In this document: positions 1 through 6,622 of the stretch, one piece after another | Layout: every line of letters starts with the position of its first letter | Numbering within the stretch: position 1 is the stretch's first letter | Assembly (NCBI GenBank): GCA_900319895.1 | Contig: ONQK01000053.1 | Location: 1-11,031 of the forward strand | DNA from: an uncultured Prevotella sp. | Lineage (GTDB): Bacteria; Bacteroidota; Bacteroidia; Bacteroidales; Bacteroidaceae | Direction of reading: 5' to 3' | DNA: 11,031 bases | Made by a program: the position numbers and the translations under genes | The notes under the pieces: model-generated | What the model was told of the DNA's origin: nothing | The model's input: only the letters and a program-made list of their open reading frames with translations | Database searches by the model: none

Positions 1-193
1 AAAATGGCACATTGATTTGCCGAAGTGTAACCAGATGCAGCTGCAGGCTTGTGGTGTAGAGTTGGCGAACATCCGGATGCTGAATTGCTGCACGTTCAAC
101 CATCCTGAGAAATATTTTTCCGCCCGTCGTCTGGGCATTGATTCCGGACGTGTTTTTACGGGCATAGTTTTAAAAAATAAAATGGCCTTATGA
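1..193 (+). CDS. pgeF: PgeF/YfiH-family purine nucleoside phosphorylase (laccase-domain protein), 3' end only
   Basis: This is the C-terminal end (about 63 codons from position 2, stop TGA at 191-193) of a gene that begins before the window. The readable part runs from WHIDLPKCNQMQL through NCCTFNHPEKYFSARR to TGRVFTG-like residues (here DSGRVFTGIVL). This matches the conserved end of the DUF152/PgeF family: a helix beginning HIDL..N..QL, then a metal-site Cys region (CT), then the F-S-x-R-R and G-R motifs. Family members are cytosolic and cleave purine nucleosides with phosphate; they were long annotated as polyphenol oxidase or laccase. The stop overlaps the start of the next gene as ATGA, which suggests translational coupling. 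The N-terminal catalytic part is not visible, so the call rests on the tail alone. Confidence 0.8.
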   Translation, partial: KWHIDLPKCNQMQLQACGVELANIRMLNCCTFNHPEKYFSARRLGIDSGRVFTGIVLKNKMAL

Positions 194-1326
194 GCAGATT
201 TTTTCAACCCAGATACATTTTTTTCGCTTTTTCACTTGTTTTGGTCTGTTGTGCCGTGGCGCAAGACATTTTTACCCCAGTGGAACAGCAACAAGTCAGT
301 GTGGAGACACCAGGGCTTTTCGAGCGTTCAAACGCTTTCACGGTCGACTTTTCGACTTTAAGCGAAAAAGAATATTCGTTCCCGCTGCCCGTAGGCAAAG
401 GTGAGGTGCGCGAGCATTCTGACATTGAAGTTACGACGGTGAAAGGCGATGCGGTGAAAGCGATGTTTGACGGCACCGTGCGCCTGTCAAGGAACAATCC
501 ACTGCTGGGGAATGTGATTGTCGTCCGGCATGCCAATGGTCTGGAGACAGTGTATGCCAACAATGCTCAAAACTTGGTTAAGGTTGGCCAAAAGGTCAAG
601 GCTGGAGAGACGGTCGCCATTGTAGGGCAAATGGGCGAGAAATATGCTTGCCTGGTGTCTGTCATGGTAGACGGACGCAAGATCAATCCCGAGACAATCT
701 TGGATGTTAAAGCTCACCGATTGCGTAAGCAAGTGCTCTTGATTGAAAAACATGGGCAGCGCATCAAAGTGAGTGTCCAGCAGAAAGAAAAGGTGGAAGA
801 GGGAGGTGCCGGCATGGTAACAGAACCCTTTGCCAAGGGCAATGTCTATCGATGGAATCTTGCGGAGATGGGTGCCAATGCATGGCACTATCCGTTGCCC
901 AATAGTAAGGTGATAAGCCCCTATGGAGGTAAGAGAAATCATGCGGGCGTGGACTTGAAGACGAAGCCAAACGACCAAATCCGGGCCGCCTTTGACGGCG
1001 TTGTGACACGTTCAGGGCCTTATTATGGCTATGGAAATTGTATTGTCATCCGTCATCCCAACGGTTTGGAGACATTATACAGCCATCAGTCGAAAAACTT
1101 GGTTAAGGTAGGCCAAAAGGTGAAGGCAGGCGATGTTATTGGACTGACCGGTCGGACCGGCCGCGCGACGACAGAGCACCTGCATTTGGAAACCAGTTTT
1201 ATGGGCAAGCGCTTCAATCCGAATGTTATTTTCAACCATGCCCGTCATGCGCTGCAAAATTCGACAATAGTCTTTACCAAGAAAGGCAAGGGTATAATGG
1301 TCCACTCAGAGCCCAATAAGCGCTGA
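190..1326 (+). CDS. Secreted M23 (LytM) family metallopeptidase with two homologous units, the first degenerate
   Basis: The 378-residue product starts with a short basic segment and a hydrophobic stretch (residues 9-22) ending AVA-QD, a standard signal peptidase I site near residue 24. Two homologous units follow, at about 63-198 and 233-375. The second has the full M23 site: H251 and D255 in HAGVD, H299 in YSH, and H330 and H332 in HLHLE. It should therefore bind zinc and cut peptidoglycan cross-links in the periplasm or outside the cell. The first unit keeps the fold (FDGTV, GNVIVVRHANGLETVY, LVKVGQKVKAGE) but has HSDIE in place of HxxxD, YANN in place of YSHQ, and ACLVSV in place of HLHLE, so it is probably non-catalytic. 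The ATG overlaps the pgeF stop by 4 bp. Division-linked or EnvC-like activation roles are possible but not shown by the sequence. Confidence 0.9.
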   Translation: MSRFFQPRYIFFAFSLVLVCCAVAQDIFTPVEQQQVSVETPGLFERSNAFTVDFSTLSEKEYSFPLPVGKGEVREHSDIEVTTVKGDAVKAMFDGTVRLSRNNPLLGNVIVVRHANGLETVYANNAQNLVKVGQKVKAGETVAIVGQMGEKYACLVSVMVDGRKINPETILDVKAHRLRKQVLLIEKHGQRIKVSVQQKEKVEEGGAGMVTEPFAKGNVYRWNLAEMGANAWHYPLPNSKVISPYGGKRNHAGVDLKTKPNDQIRAAFDGVVTRSGPYYGYGNCIVIRHPNGLETLYSHQSKNLVKVGQKVKAGDVIGLTGRTGRATTEHLHLETSFMGKRFNPNVIFNHARHALQNSTIVFTKKGKGIMVHSEPNKR

Positions 1327-1335
1327 AAATATTGT

Positions 1336-2994
1336 TCAGGCTAGTGTCATGATAAGGATTTGGGCAATGATGACACGCAGAAACATGCTGATGGGGTAGA
1401 CAGTGGCATAGCTGACCGACGGTGTGTCGCCCTCAACGGTGTCGTTGGCGTATGCCAAGGCCATGGGGTTGGCCATTGAGCCACAGACGATGCCGCAAAT
1501 GGTGCCGAAGTCGAGTTTTCGGGTGCGTAAAGCAATCCATCCCACAATGAGGACGGGCAAAATAGTCAATAAAAATCCGATGCCTACCCATAAAGCGCCT
1601 TCGGGTCTGATGACAGTTGTGAAAAAGTCTTTTCCTGCGTCCAATCCCAGGCATGACAAATAGAGTGATAGCCCAAGCTTCCGCAGCATGAGTGATGCCG
1701 AGCGAGTGGTGTATGAGATGATGTGTACCCGTGCACCAAGTGCGCCGATGAGGATGCCCACGATAATCGGTCCGCCGGCGAGCCCGAGCCGTATAGGGAT
1801 GCTGATGCCCGGGATGGTGAGAGGCAGCGTGCCGAGGGCTAGTCCGATGAGTAGGCCCAAGAAAATGGCTGCCAGGTTGGGCTCATTGAGTGTCTGTACG
1901 GCGTTGCCCATGATTTTTTCTACATTTTTGATGGCTTCGTGCTCGCCCACCACCGTGACGCGGTCTCCGTATTGAAGCCGGAGGTCGTCGGTCGCCAGTA
2001 GCTTGATGCCCGCGCGCCAGATGCGGCTGACGTTGACCCCGTAAATATGCCTCAATTGAAGTTGCCCGAGCCGTTTGCCGTTGAGCTCAGGGCGTGTGAC
2101 GATGATGACACGGCTTTCAACATTGCTGTCGATGGCGTTCCAGTCAATCTTGGTCTTGTTCCAGTCCTTGTCCACTTTTTCTCCAAAAAGAATCTCCAGC
2201 ATTTGCAGTTCGTCTTTGTTCATGACTACCAGCACGCTGTCATTGCATTGAAGTTGTGTGGTGGACAGGGGCACCAGTACTTGGTTGTTGCGCCAAATGC
2301 GTGAGATGACGAACTTGAGGTGTGTCATTTGAGAAATCTGGGCGACGGTTTTTCCAGCGACGGCAGGATTGACGATGATGAATTGGGCGATGAAGGTGTT
2401 GTCCTCGTTATTTTTCTTGACATTGAGATGGTGTTTTTTGACAAAAAGTTTTCTCATCAGCAAAATGGCAAGGATGACGCCAATGACGCCAAGCGGATAG
2501 GTCACGGCGCATGCCAGCGCCGCACCTTGCCCAGGCAGCCCGATTTGCCCTAAGGCTTGTTGGGCGGCACCGAGTGCGGGCGTGTTTGTGGTGGCTCCGC
2601 AGAGTAGTCCGACCATTTCGGGCATTTCAACGGGAGTGAGGCGGCATAGTGCCAATGTCAAGATGATGCCCACGGCGATGATGGCGAGGCTCCACAGGTT
2701 GAGTGCGACACCTTCGTGCTTCATGGAGCTAAAAAAGTTGGGTCCCACATACAGCCCTAGGGTGTAGACGAAAAGTGTCAGTCCGAAACTCTCGGCATAG
2801 TCAGCCATGTCGGCATCGATGCTGAGTCCGAAATGTCCTGCCAGAATTCCGATGAAAAAGACGAAGGCGACACCTAATGAGATGCCCATGATGCGGATTT
2901 TTCCAAGGAAAAGCCCTAAGCCGCATATTAACGAGAGGATGACAATGCCTTGAACGGCAGAATGTGTTGAAAAAAGAGTCTCTATCCAAGACAT
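1336..2994 (-). CDS. AspT/YidE-YbjL-type transporter with two membrane domains and two TrkA-C domains
   Basis: The 552-residue inner-membrane protein has the architecture and length of the AspT/YidE family (aspartate:alanine antiporter-like; E. coli YidE is of similar size). The N-terminal membrane domain covers about residues 12-180 with the signature GATTNTPALGAA (133-144). Two soluble RCK/TrkA-C regulatory domains follow at about 203-270 and 293-362; each carries the pattern V..I.R.....L.P/A....L...D.V.VV. The second membrane domain covers about 372-552 with the matching signature CGSMANPMALAYA (504-516). The two signatures at equivalent places show the internal duplication typical of the family. 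The substrate cannot be read from sequence; an amino acid or dicarboxylate exchanger is likely. The ATG at 2992-2994 puts the first membrane helix right after a short amphipathic start. I found no convincing promoter in the 129 bp upstream, so it may be transcribed with the hydrolase gene behind it. Confidence 0.88.
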   Translation of the reverse strand: MSWIETLFSTHSAVQGIVILSLICGLGLFLGKIRIMGISLGVAFVFFIGILAGHFGLSIDADMADYAESFGLTLFVYTLGLYVGPNFFSSMKHEGVALNLWSLAIIAVGIILTLALCRLTPVEMPEMVGLLCGATTNTPALGAAQQALGQIGLPGQGAALACAVTYPLGVIGVILAILLMRKLFVKKHHLNVKKNNEDNTFIAQFIIVNPAVAGKTVAQISQMTHLKFVISRIWRNNQVLVPLSTTQLQCNDSVLVVMNKDELQMLEILFGEKVDKDWNKTKIDWNAIDSNVESRVIIVTRPELNGKRLGQLQLRHIYGVNVSRIWRAGIKLLATDDLRLQYGDRVTVVGEHEAIKNVEKIMGNAVQTLNEPNLAAIFLGLLIGLALGTLPLTIPGISIPIRLGLAGGPIIVGILIGALGARVHIISYTTRSASLMLRKLGLSLYLSCLGLDAGKDFFTTVIRPEGALWVGIGFLLTILPVLIVGWIALRTRKLDFGTICGIVCGSMANPMALAYANDTVEGDTPSVSYATVYPISMFLRVIIAQILIMTLA

Positions 2995-3123
2995 GTTTTG
3001 AGGTGATTATTTTAATTAATATTGCGAAGTGTCAGAACCGTCTGCATGCCGCTGTCCGTGGATGGCACACATGGTAAGATGCCTTATGGTCAAACTTGTT
3101 CAAAGGATTTGCGACGATTTTCA

Positions 3124-4692
3124 TCAATGAATGATGACTTTTTCTCCACGATGGATGTAAACGCCTTTTTTCTTAGGCTTTTCGAGCAGCTTCTTGCCCG
3201 TAGTCGTATACCAGTGGTCGTCTGCAATTTTCGTCGTTGTAGCATCAATGTTGCGAATCCCCGTTGGCATATAGCCTTCGGCAATCCACTTAAAGTGTTC
3301 AGGCATTGAGGACATGAATTGAAGGTAAAAGGCTGTTCCCGCGTCCACATGGTCTTCCGTGGTATGATTTACGATTTTTATGTCTGGCGAAGCGTGTTTG
3401 CGCTCAAATTCAATATAATTCCCATAAGGTACGACAATGTCTCCTTTTGAGTGGAAAAAGACGATGCGGTGTTGAGGCGTCCAGCCCTCTACCAGAGAAT
3501 TTTCTGCCAGAGCCCGGTGCAAGTCTTGCATTGGGTCGCCCTGGGCGGCGGGAACGGTCGAAAAGTTATTCGCATTGCTGAAATAGGCGTAAAATGCAGG
3601 GGTCATCATCTCCTTCAAGTCTGCCGTGACATAGTATTTGTCGCTTGACAATAGTCCTCCGGCTTTTATGCTGTGGCTGGTGAAGAGTTGTTGCATCTCT
3701 CTTGGCGTGTAGACTGTGCCGTCTGCTGCCGTGAGCCCCTCTTCACATAGTGTGTATAGGAGTTTGGAAATGTCGTCCGTACTGATTGTTTTTTTGTTGA
3801 TCCATGAGATGATGCCTGTGTCAAGGAATTTTTTGGAGAAATATTCCGTGAGCTGGTGGTTTTGCATGTCTGTGTTTGCAGCCAGCATCCCTTGCGCTAT
3901 TAGTGGCATGACGACAGGCATGGAGATTTTGTCTTTCCGATGCTCTGTGGCAACGCCGTACGAATTGCCATCATCTTCAAAAAAGTAGCGGAGCGTTGTG
4001 ATTAAGTCGTAAGGCCCGTCGCCGCAAATTGAGCCTGCGAAGTGCAATTGTCCAGAGAGGTTGTTTTGTTCTATGTAGCGTTGAGTGGCCAGGGCCACGC
4101 TGCCCCCTTGAGAATATCCATAGCAGAACGAGAGCCAGTCGTCCGAGAAATCCAAAGCATCGCCCAGCTCAACTTCTTTTCTATAAAGCGCCAGCCCATA
4201 ATTGACGGCATCTACGACTTGCCGACTTGTCAATTCCTGGGCTAAGTAAGGGTGGGTGCGTTGGCTGGTCTCACCATAGCCTTCATAGTCGGGTAAGATG
4301 ATGACACAATTGCCTAATGATGGATAAGTGGAGGGGCTTGCGCCTGGGAGAAAATTGTAGACGACACCTGTCTCACTTGTCAGGCTCTGATCTTCTGGGA
4401 ATTCGGAAGGACATTGTTTGGTACTGGTGATGGTGATGTGGCATCCAATCAATACGGTCTCAATGACATCATTTGCCATGTTGGGCTTGTAGGCTATCAA
4501 TGCTGAGGATAGGACGATGGGATTGCCTTGTGCATCAACACTTGGGTAATTGTATGTGTAATATACTTTTTTATTCCCGTTGATTCTAGTTTTCAGCCTG
4601 TCGGAGGCGTTATTATTGCCTGCGACAACGATATTTTGTACACTCGTCAAAAAAAAGATGAGCGAGAGAAAGAAAAAGTCTAGTTTTTTCAT
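3124..4692 (-). CDS. Secreted alpha/beta hydrolase, probable lipase/esterase (LIP/CAL-A-like)
   Basis: The product has 522 residues counted from the ATG at 4690-4692. An in-frame TTG five codons upstream (4705-4707) is less likely, because the ATG gives a normal signal peptide (MKKLDFFFLSLIFFL..., cleavage near VVA at 22-24). Alpha/beta hydrolase landmarks are clear. PDYEGYG (134-140) lies in the oxyanion region, GYSQGG (192-197) is the nucleophile elbow with Ser194, HSKGDIVVP carries the acid Asp418, and EDHVDAG carries His448. The PD.EG.G plus GYSQGG combination resembles secretory lipases of the LIP/CAL-A type, so an ester substrate is likely; the specificity is unknown. The last ~45 residues (GIRNID... 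W-Y-x3-GKK...KGVYIHRGEKVIIH) form a separate tail like that of many Prevotella secreted proteins. It has its own promoter and sits between two unrelated transcription units. Confidence 0.85.
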   Translation of the reverse strand: MKKLDFFFLSLIFFLTSVQNIVVAGNNNASDRLKTRINGNKKVYYTYNYPSVDAQGNPIVLSSALIAYKPNMANDVIETVLIGCHITITSTKQCPSEFPEDQSLTSETGVVYNFLPGASPSTYPSLGNCVIILPDYEGYGETSQRTHPYLAQELTSRQVVDAVNYGLALYRKEVELGDALDFSDDWLSFCYGYSQGGSVALATQRYIEQNNLSGQLHFAGSICGDGPYDLITTLRYFFEDDGNSYGVATEHRKDKISMPVVMPLIAQGMLAANTDMQNHQLTEYFSKKFLDTGIISWINKKTISTDDISKLLYTLCEEGLTAADGTVYTPREMQQLFTSHSIKAGGLLSSDKYYVTADLKEMMTPAFYAYFSNANNFSTVPAAQGDPMQDLHRALAENSLVEGWTPQHRIVFFHSKGDIVVPYGNYIEFERKHASPDIKIVNHTTEDHVDAGTAFYLQFMSSMPEHFKWIAEGYMPTGIRNIDATTTKIADDHWYTTTGKKLLEKPKKKGVYIHRGEKVIIH

Positions 4693-4734
4693 GAACTTAC
4701 ATTTCAATGGTTAAATTATCCTGATTATCTGGCA

Positions 4735-4766
4735 CAAAGGTACATATTCTTGATGAAAAATACAAA
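4735..4766 (-). promoter_or_regulatory. Bacteroidetes-type promoter of the secreted hydrolase gene
   Basis: On the minus strand, TACCTTTG (4742 down to 4735) matches the Bacteroidetes -7 consensus TAnnTTTG exactly. TTTG (4766 down to 4763) matches the -33 element, and the spacer is 20 bp, within the known 19-21 bp range. Transcription would start near 4728, leaving about 35 nt before the ATG at 4692. The -33 element lies inside one arm of the inverted repeat at 4763-4784. Confidence 0.75.
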
Positions 4767-4784
4767 AAAGGGATTTCTTTTTTG
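4763..4784 (-). terminator. Candidate terminator of the pyrE operon (A/T-rich hairpin)
   Basis: CAAAAAAG (4763-4770) and CTTTTTTG (4777-4784) are perfect 8-bp inverted repeats around a 6-nt loop. Read on the minus strand, the stem ends in a T-rich arm followed by TATTTTT. This could end transcripts that have just passed the ABC ATPase stop at 4827. The stem is almost all A:T, so it is weak for a terminator, and it overlaps the -33 element of the hydrolase promoter. It may instead be only an A-tract promoter feature. Confidence 0.35.
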
Positions 4785-4826
4785 AAAGACTATGCCTGTA
4801 ATGACGAAATCGGAGGATTAGCACGT

Positions 4827-5606
4827 TTATTTGATGCGGATGGTTAATGTCTCGGGGTCGAAAATGATGTCTTCCCGCCTGAAATAATGGTTAAAGGCTC
4901 CCTCTAATGCCAATTGGCGCGGATCGCCGCACACCAGTCCCCGTTTTTTGTCCATGAGCCAGATGGTGTCTGATAGCTGTAATGCCAATTCGACATCATG
5001 GGTGGAAAGGAAAATCGTCTTGCCCTCCTGGTGAGCCAACTCGCGCAGGAGTTGCAGCATGTCGACTTTGCTGGGATAGTCGAGAAAGGCGGTCGGCTCG
5101 TCAAGGAAAATGACCGAGGTCTGCTGTGCCAATGCTTTGGCTATCATGATTTTTTGGCGTTCGCCATCGGAAAGCGTCTGTATCATGCGCCGTTCAAGGC
5201 TCTTGGTGCCGGTCATCTCAAGGGCTTGGTCCACGACCCTCTCGTCATCCTTTGTCAGTGCGCCCCAGAAGCCTGTATATGGGCTGCGCCCCATCCCCAC
5301 CATTTCTCTTGCGGTCATGTTGCGCACATCGGGCCGCGAGGTCAGCACGACACCTATTTTTTGCGACAATTGTTTGTTGGTAAGCGTTGAAATATCGTCT
5401 TGTTCAATGTAGATCCTCCCTTTTAAAGGAGGTTGAAAAGCCGACAATGTGCGTAGAAGCGTAGACTTGCCCACGCCATTTTCGCCCAACAGGCAGGTCA
5501 GTTCGCCGCTTTGCAATGTGGCCTGAATGTCTGTGGCTACTGCATATTCACGGCACTTTCCTGTCGTATAGCCTATGGTGAGTGCTTCAAGTCGGATCGT
5601 TTCCAT
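4827..5606 (-). CDS. ABC transporter ATP-binding protein, iron-complex/cobalamin (FecE/BtuD-like) type
   Basis: The 259-residue cytosolic ATPase has Walker A GENGVGKST (41-49), signature LSDGERQ (145-151), Walker B VIFLDEPTAFLD (165-176), and the switch His203 in STHD. The spacing, plus the GRSPYTGFWG stretch after the Q-loop region (106-115), places it in the FecE/HmuV/BtuD group that powers uptake of siderophores, heme or B12. The place where the Q-loop Gln is normally found reads VLTSRP (87-92), without Gln. I believe Bacteroidetes relatives share a VLT-type sequence, but I could not check this. No FecCD-type permease or binding protein adjoins it, so it either works with subunits encoded elsewhere or has another role. 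It starts 7 bp after the lipoprotein stop, as the last gene of the pyrE operon. Confidence 0.88.
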   Translation of the reverse strand: METIRLEALTIGYTTGKCREYAVATDIQATLQSGELTCLLGENGVGKSTLLRTLSAFQPPLKGRIYIEQDDISTLTNKQLSQKIGVVLTSRPDVRNMTAREMVGMGRSPYTGFWGALTKDDERVVDQALEMTGTKSLERRMIQTLSDGERQKIMIAKALAQQTSVIFLDEPTAFLDYPSKVDMLQLLRELAHQEGKTIFLSTHDVELALQLSDTIWLMDKKRGLVCGDPRQLALEGAFNHYFRREDIIFDPETLTIRIK

Positions 5607-5613
5607 TTATTTT

Positions 5614-6180
5614 TTAGTTGTGTACCGAAAGTATGTTGCCGTCGTAGGAGGCGCGGTAGCGGATAAGCTTCCGGGCTTTTCCGTCATCGACACAAAATCC
5701 AGAGTTGTTCAAATTGTAGCGCCTGCCGCATTTTTTGCATTTGACGTACATCCCGCTGTTGTCCCAGTCCATGGGGTAGTTGGCCTGGTTAAACTCTTTC
5801 AGGCAGTTGGGACATTGCTTGTCGAAGGCAAAGAGCCCGTTGCCCAGCAGGCTGTACCCGATGAGCAGCCCGTTGTTGGCGCCCATGACATAGGTTATCG
5901 CCGTTTCCCTGGCTGTTGTGATGTCTACATTCTCCCGGGTCCGCCCGTCGTTGAGCTCGGCATGTATTGTGCGCGCGCCGCCACTTCCCCAATTTTGGGA
6001 TACGCTGACAAAAATACCTGTTGCCATCGGGTTGAGGGCGTTTTTTATGATGCTGGTGTTGTGGATGTTGGTGTCGAAAAAGAACCGGCACTGGTATTCC
6101 ATGCTGAATTCATTTTCTTCCTTACATGCAGTAATTGTCAGCAATATAGCTATTATGTATGAAAGGCGGCGGGCTCGCAT
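5614..6180 (-). CDS. Lipoprotein with a Rieske-like/zinc-ribbon Cys4 domain, function unknown
   Basis: The 188-residue protein has a lipoprotein signal: a basic start, a hydrophobic stretch, and the lipobox ITAC with Cys19 as the lipidated residue. It is therefore predicted to be membrane-anchored outside the cytoplasm. The central region (about 50-115) is not recognisable. The C-terminal part (about 115-188) has CPNC (C123, C126), then 21 residues, then CKKC (C148, C151). It continues GRRYNLNNSG...DGKARKLIRYRAS.DG, which resembles the second cluster loop and final strands of Rieske proteins (C-x-x-H-G-S-x-F-D...G-x-A...L..Y). Both Rieske histidines are Cys here, so it may hold zinc or an all-Cys iron centre rather than a classic [2Fe-2S] cluster. 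It starts 1 bp after the SRPBCC gene stop. The Rieske relation is an inference from motif order. Confidence 0.7.
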   Translation of the reverse strand: MRARRLSYIIAILLTITACKEENEFSMEYQCRFFFDTNIHNTSIIKNALNPMATGIFVSVSQNWGSGGARTIHAELNDGRTRENVDITTARETAITYVMGANNGLLIGYSLLGNGLFAFDKQCPNCLKEFNQANYPMDWDNSGMYVKCKKCGRRYNLNNSGFCVDDGKARKLIRYRASYDGNILSVHN

Positions 6181-6181
6181 C

Positions 6182-6601
6182 TTATCTTTCGTCGTATTTT
6201 ATCATCGCCAGTGCATCTGCAATTTTCTCAATGCCTTCTTGTAGGGGTTTGGAAACCATTGCCTTGATGAACGGATTGATGTCTGCCTTCATGGTGAGTC
6301 GCATTTTGCAGCTGTTTTCGTCTATCGGCACTAGTTGGATCCAAAAGTTGAACGGTAACGGACTTTGCGTGGCCTCGAACTTGATGTTTTTGGGCTCTTC
6401 CCGCTCGACGATACGCATTCCAACGTCGCCCACGGGTGCCATGTTGATGCTAATGCTGTCGGCATCGAACGACAGGCTTGTGATTTTGTCCTCTGGCAGT
6501 TTGTCTTTCAGGCGTTCCAAGTTCGTAAGGTCGCTCAATGCGGCATAAACCGTTTCCTGACCATACGGGATTTGCTTGATGCTACTTTCAAATTTGCTCA
6601 T
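6182..6601 (-). CDS. SRPBCC-fold (START/Bet v 1-like) protein, function unknown
   Basis: The 139-residue soluble protein has no signal peptide or membrane segment. It fits the small SRPBCC pattern: an N-terminal strand (FESSIKQIP), two short helices (ETVYAALSDLTNLERLKDKLP, about 16-36), a run of beta strands with charged turns (FDADSISINM, GMRIVEREEPKNIKFEA, FNFWIQLVPIDENSCKMRLTMKAD), and a long C-terminal helix (about 110-135). Such proteins usually bind a hydrophobic ligand, and some are cyclases. Nothing here fixes a ligand, and the protein contains no His at all, which argues against a mononuclear iron site. It lies 21 bp downstream of pyrE and 1 bp upstream of the lipoprotein gene. Close linkage to pyrE looks like a Bacteroidales arrangement, though the functional link is not known to me. 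Confidence 0.75.
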   Translation of the reverse strand: MSKFESSIKQIPYGQETVYAALSDLTNLERLKDKLPEDKITSLSFDADSISINMAPVGDVGMRIVEREEPKNIKFEATQSPLPFNFWIQLVPIDENSCKMRLTMKADINPFIKAMVSKPLQEGIEKIADALAMIKYDER

Positions 6602-6622
6602 TTTTGTTGCCGTTAATTAGGT

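Noticed and set aside
1323..1339. Bidirectional terminator between the convergent genes
   Set aside because: The stem is only 5 bp with a 7-nt loop, overlaps both stop codons and has no T-run on either side.
2995..3123. Promoter for the AspT/YidE-type transporter
   Set aside because: No TAnnTTTG with a spaced TTTG is present on the minus strand; the nearest match (ATCCTTTG near 3103) fails the conserved TA.
4693..4707. Hydrolase start at TTG, five codons upstream
   Set aside because: The ATG at 4692 gives a cleaner signal peptide; TTG starts are uncommon, and nothing favours this one.
5575..6162. 195-codon plus-strand frame opposite the lipoprotein gene
   Set aside because: It is an antisense shadow of a gene with a clear lipobox and a tight operon position; its own product has no domain features.
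5614..6601. Rieske oxygenase split into a Rieske lipoprotein and an SRPBCC (alpha_C-type) subunit
   Set aside because: The idea is attractive because ring-hydroxylating oxygenases combine these folds. However, the SRPBCC protein has no His to bind iron, the Rieske-like site lacks His, and the two are predicted in different compartments.
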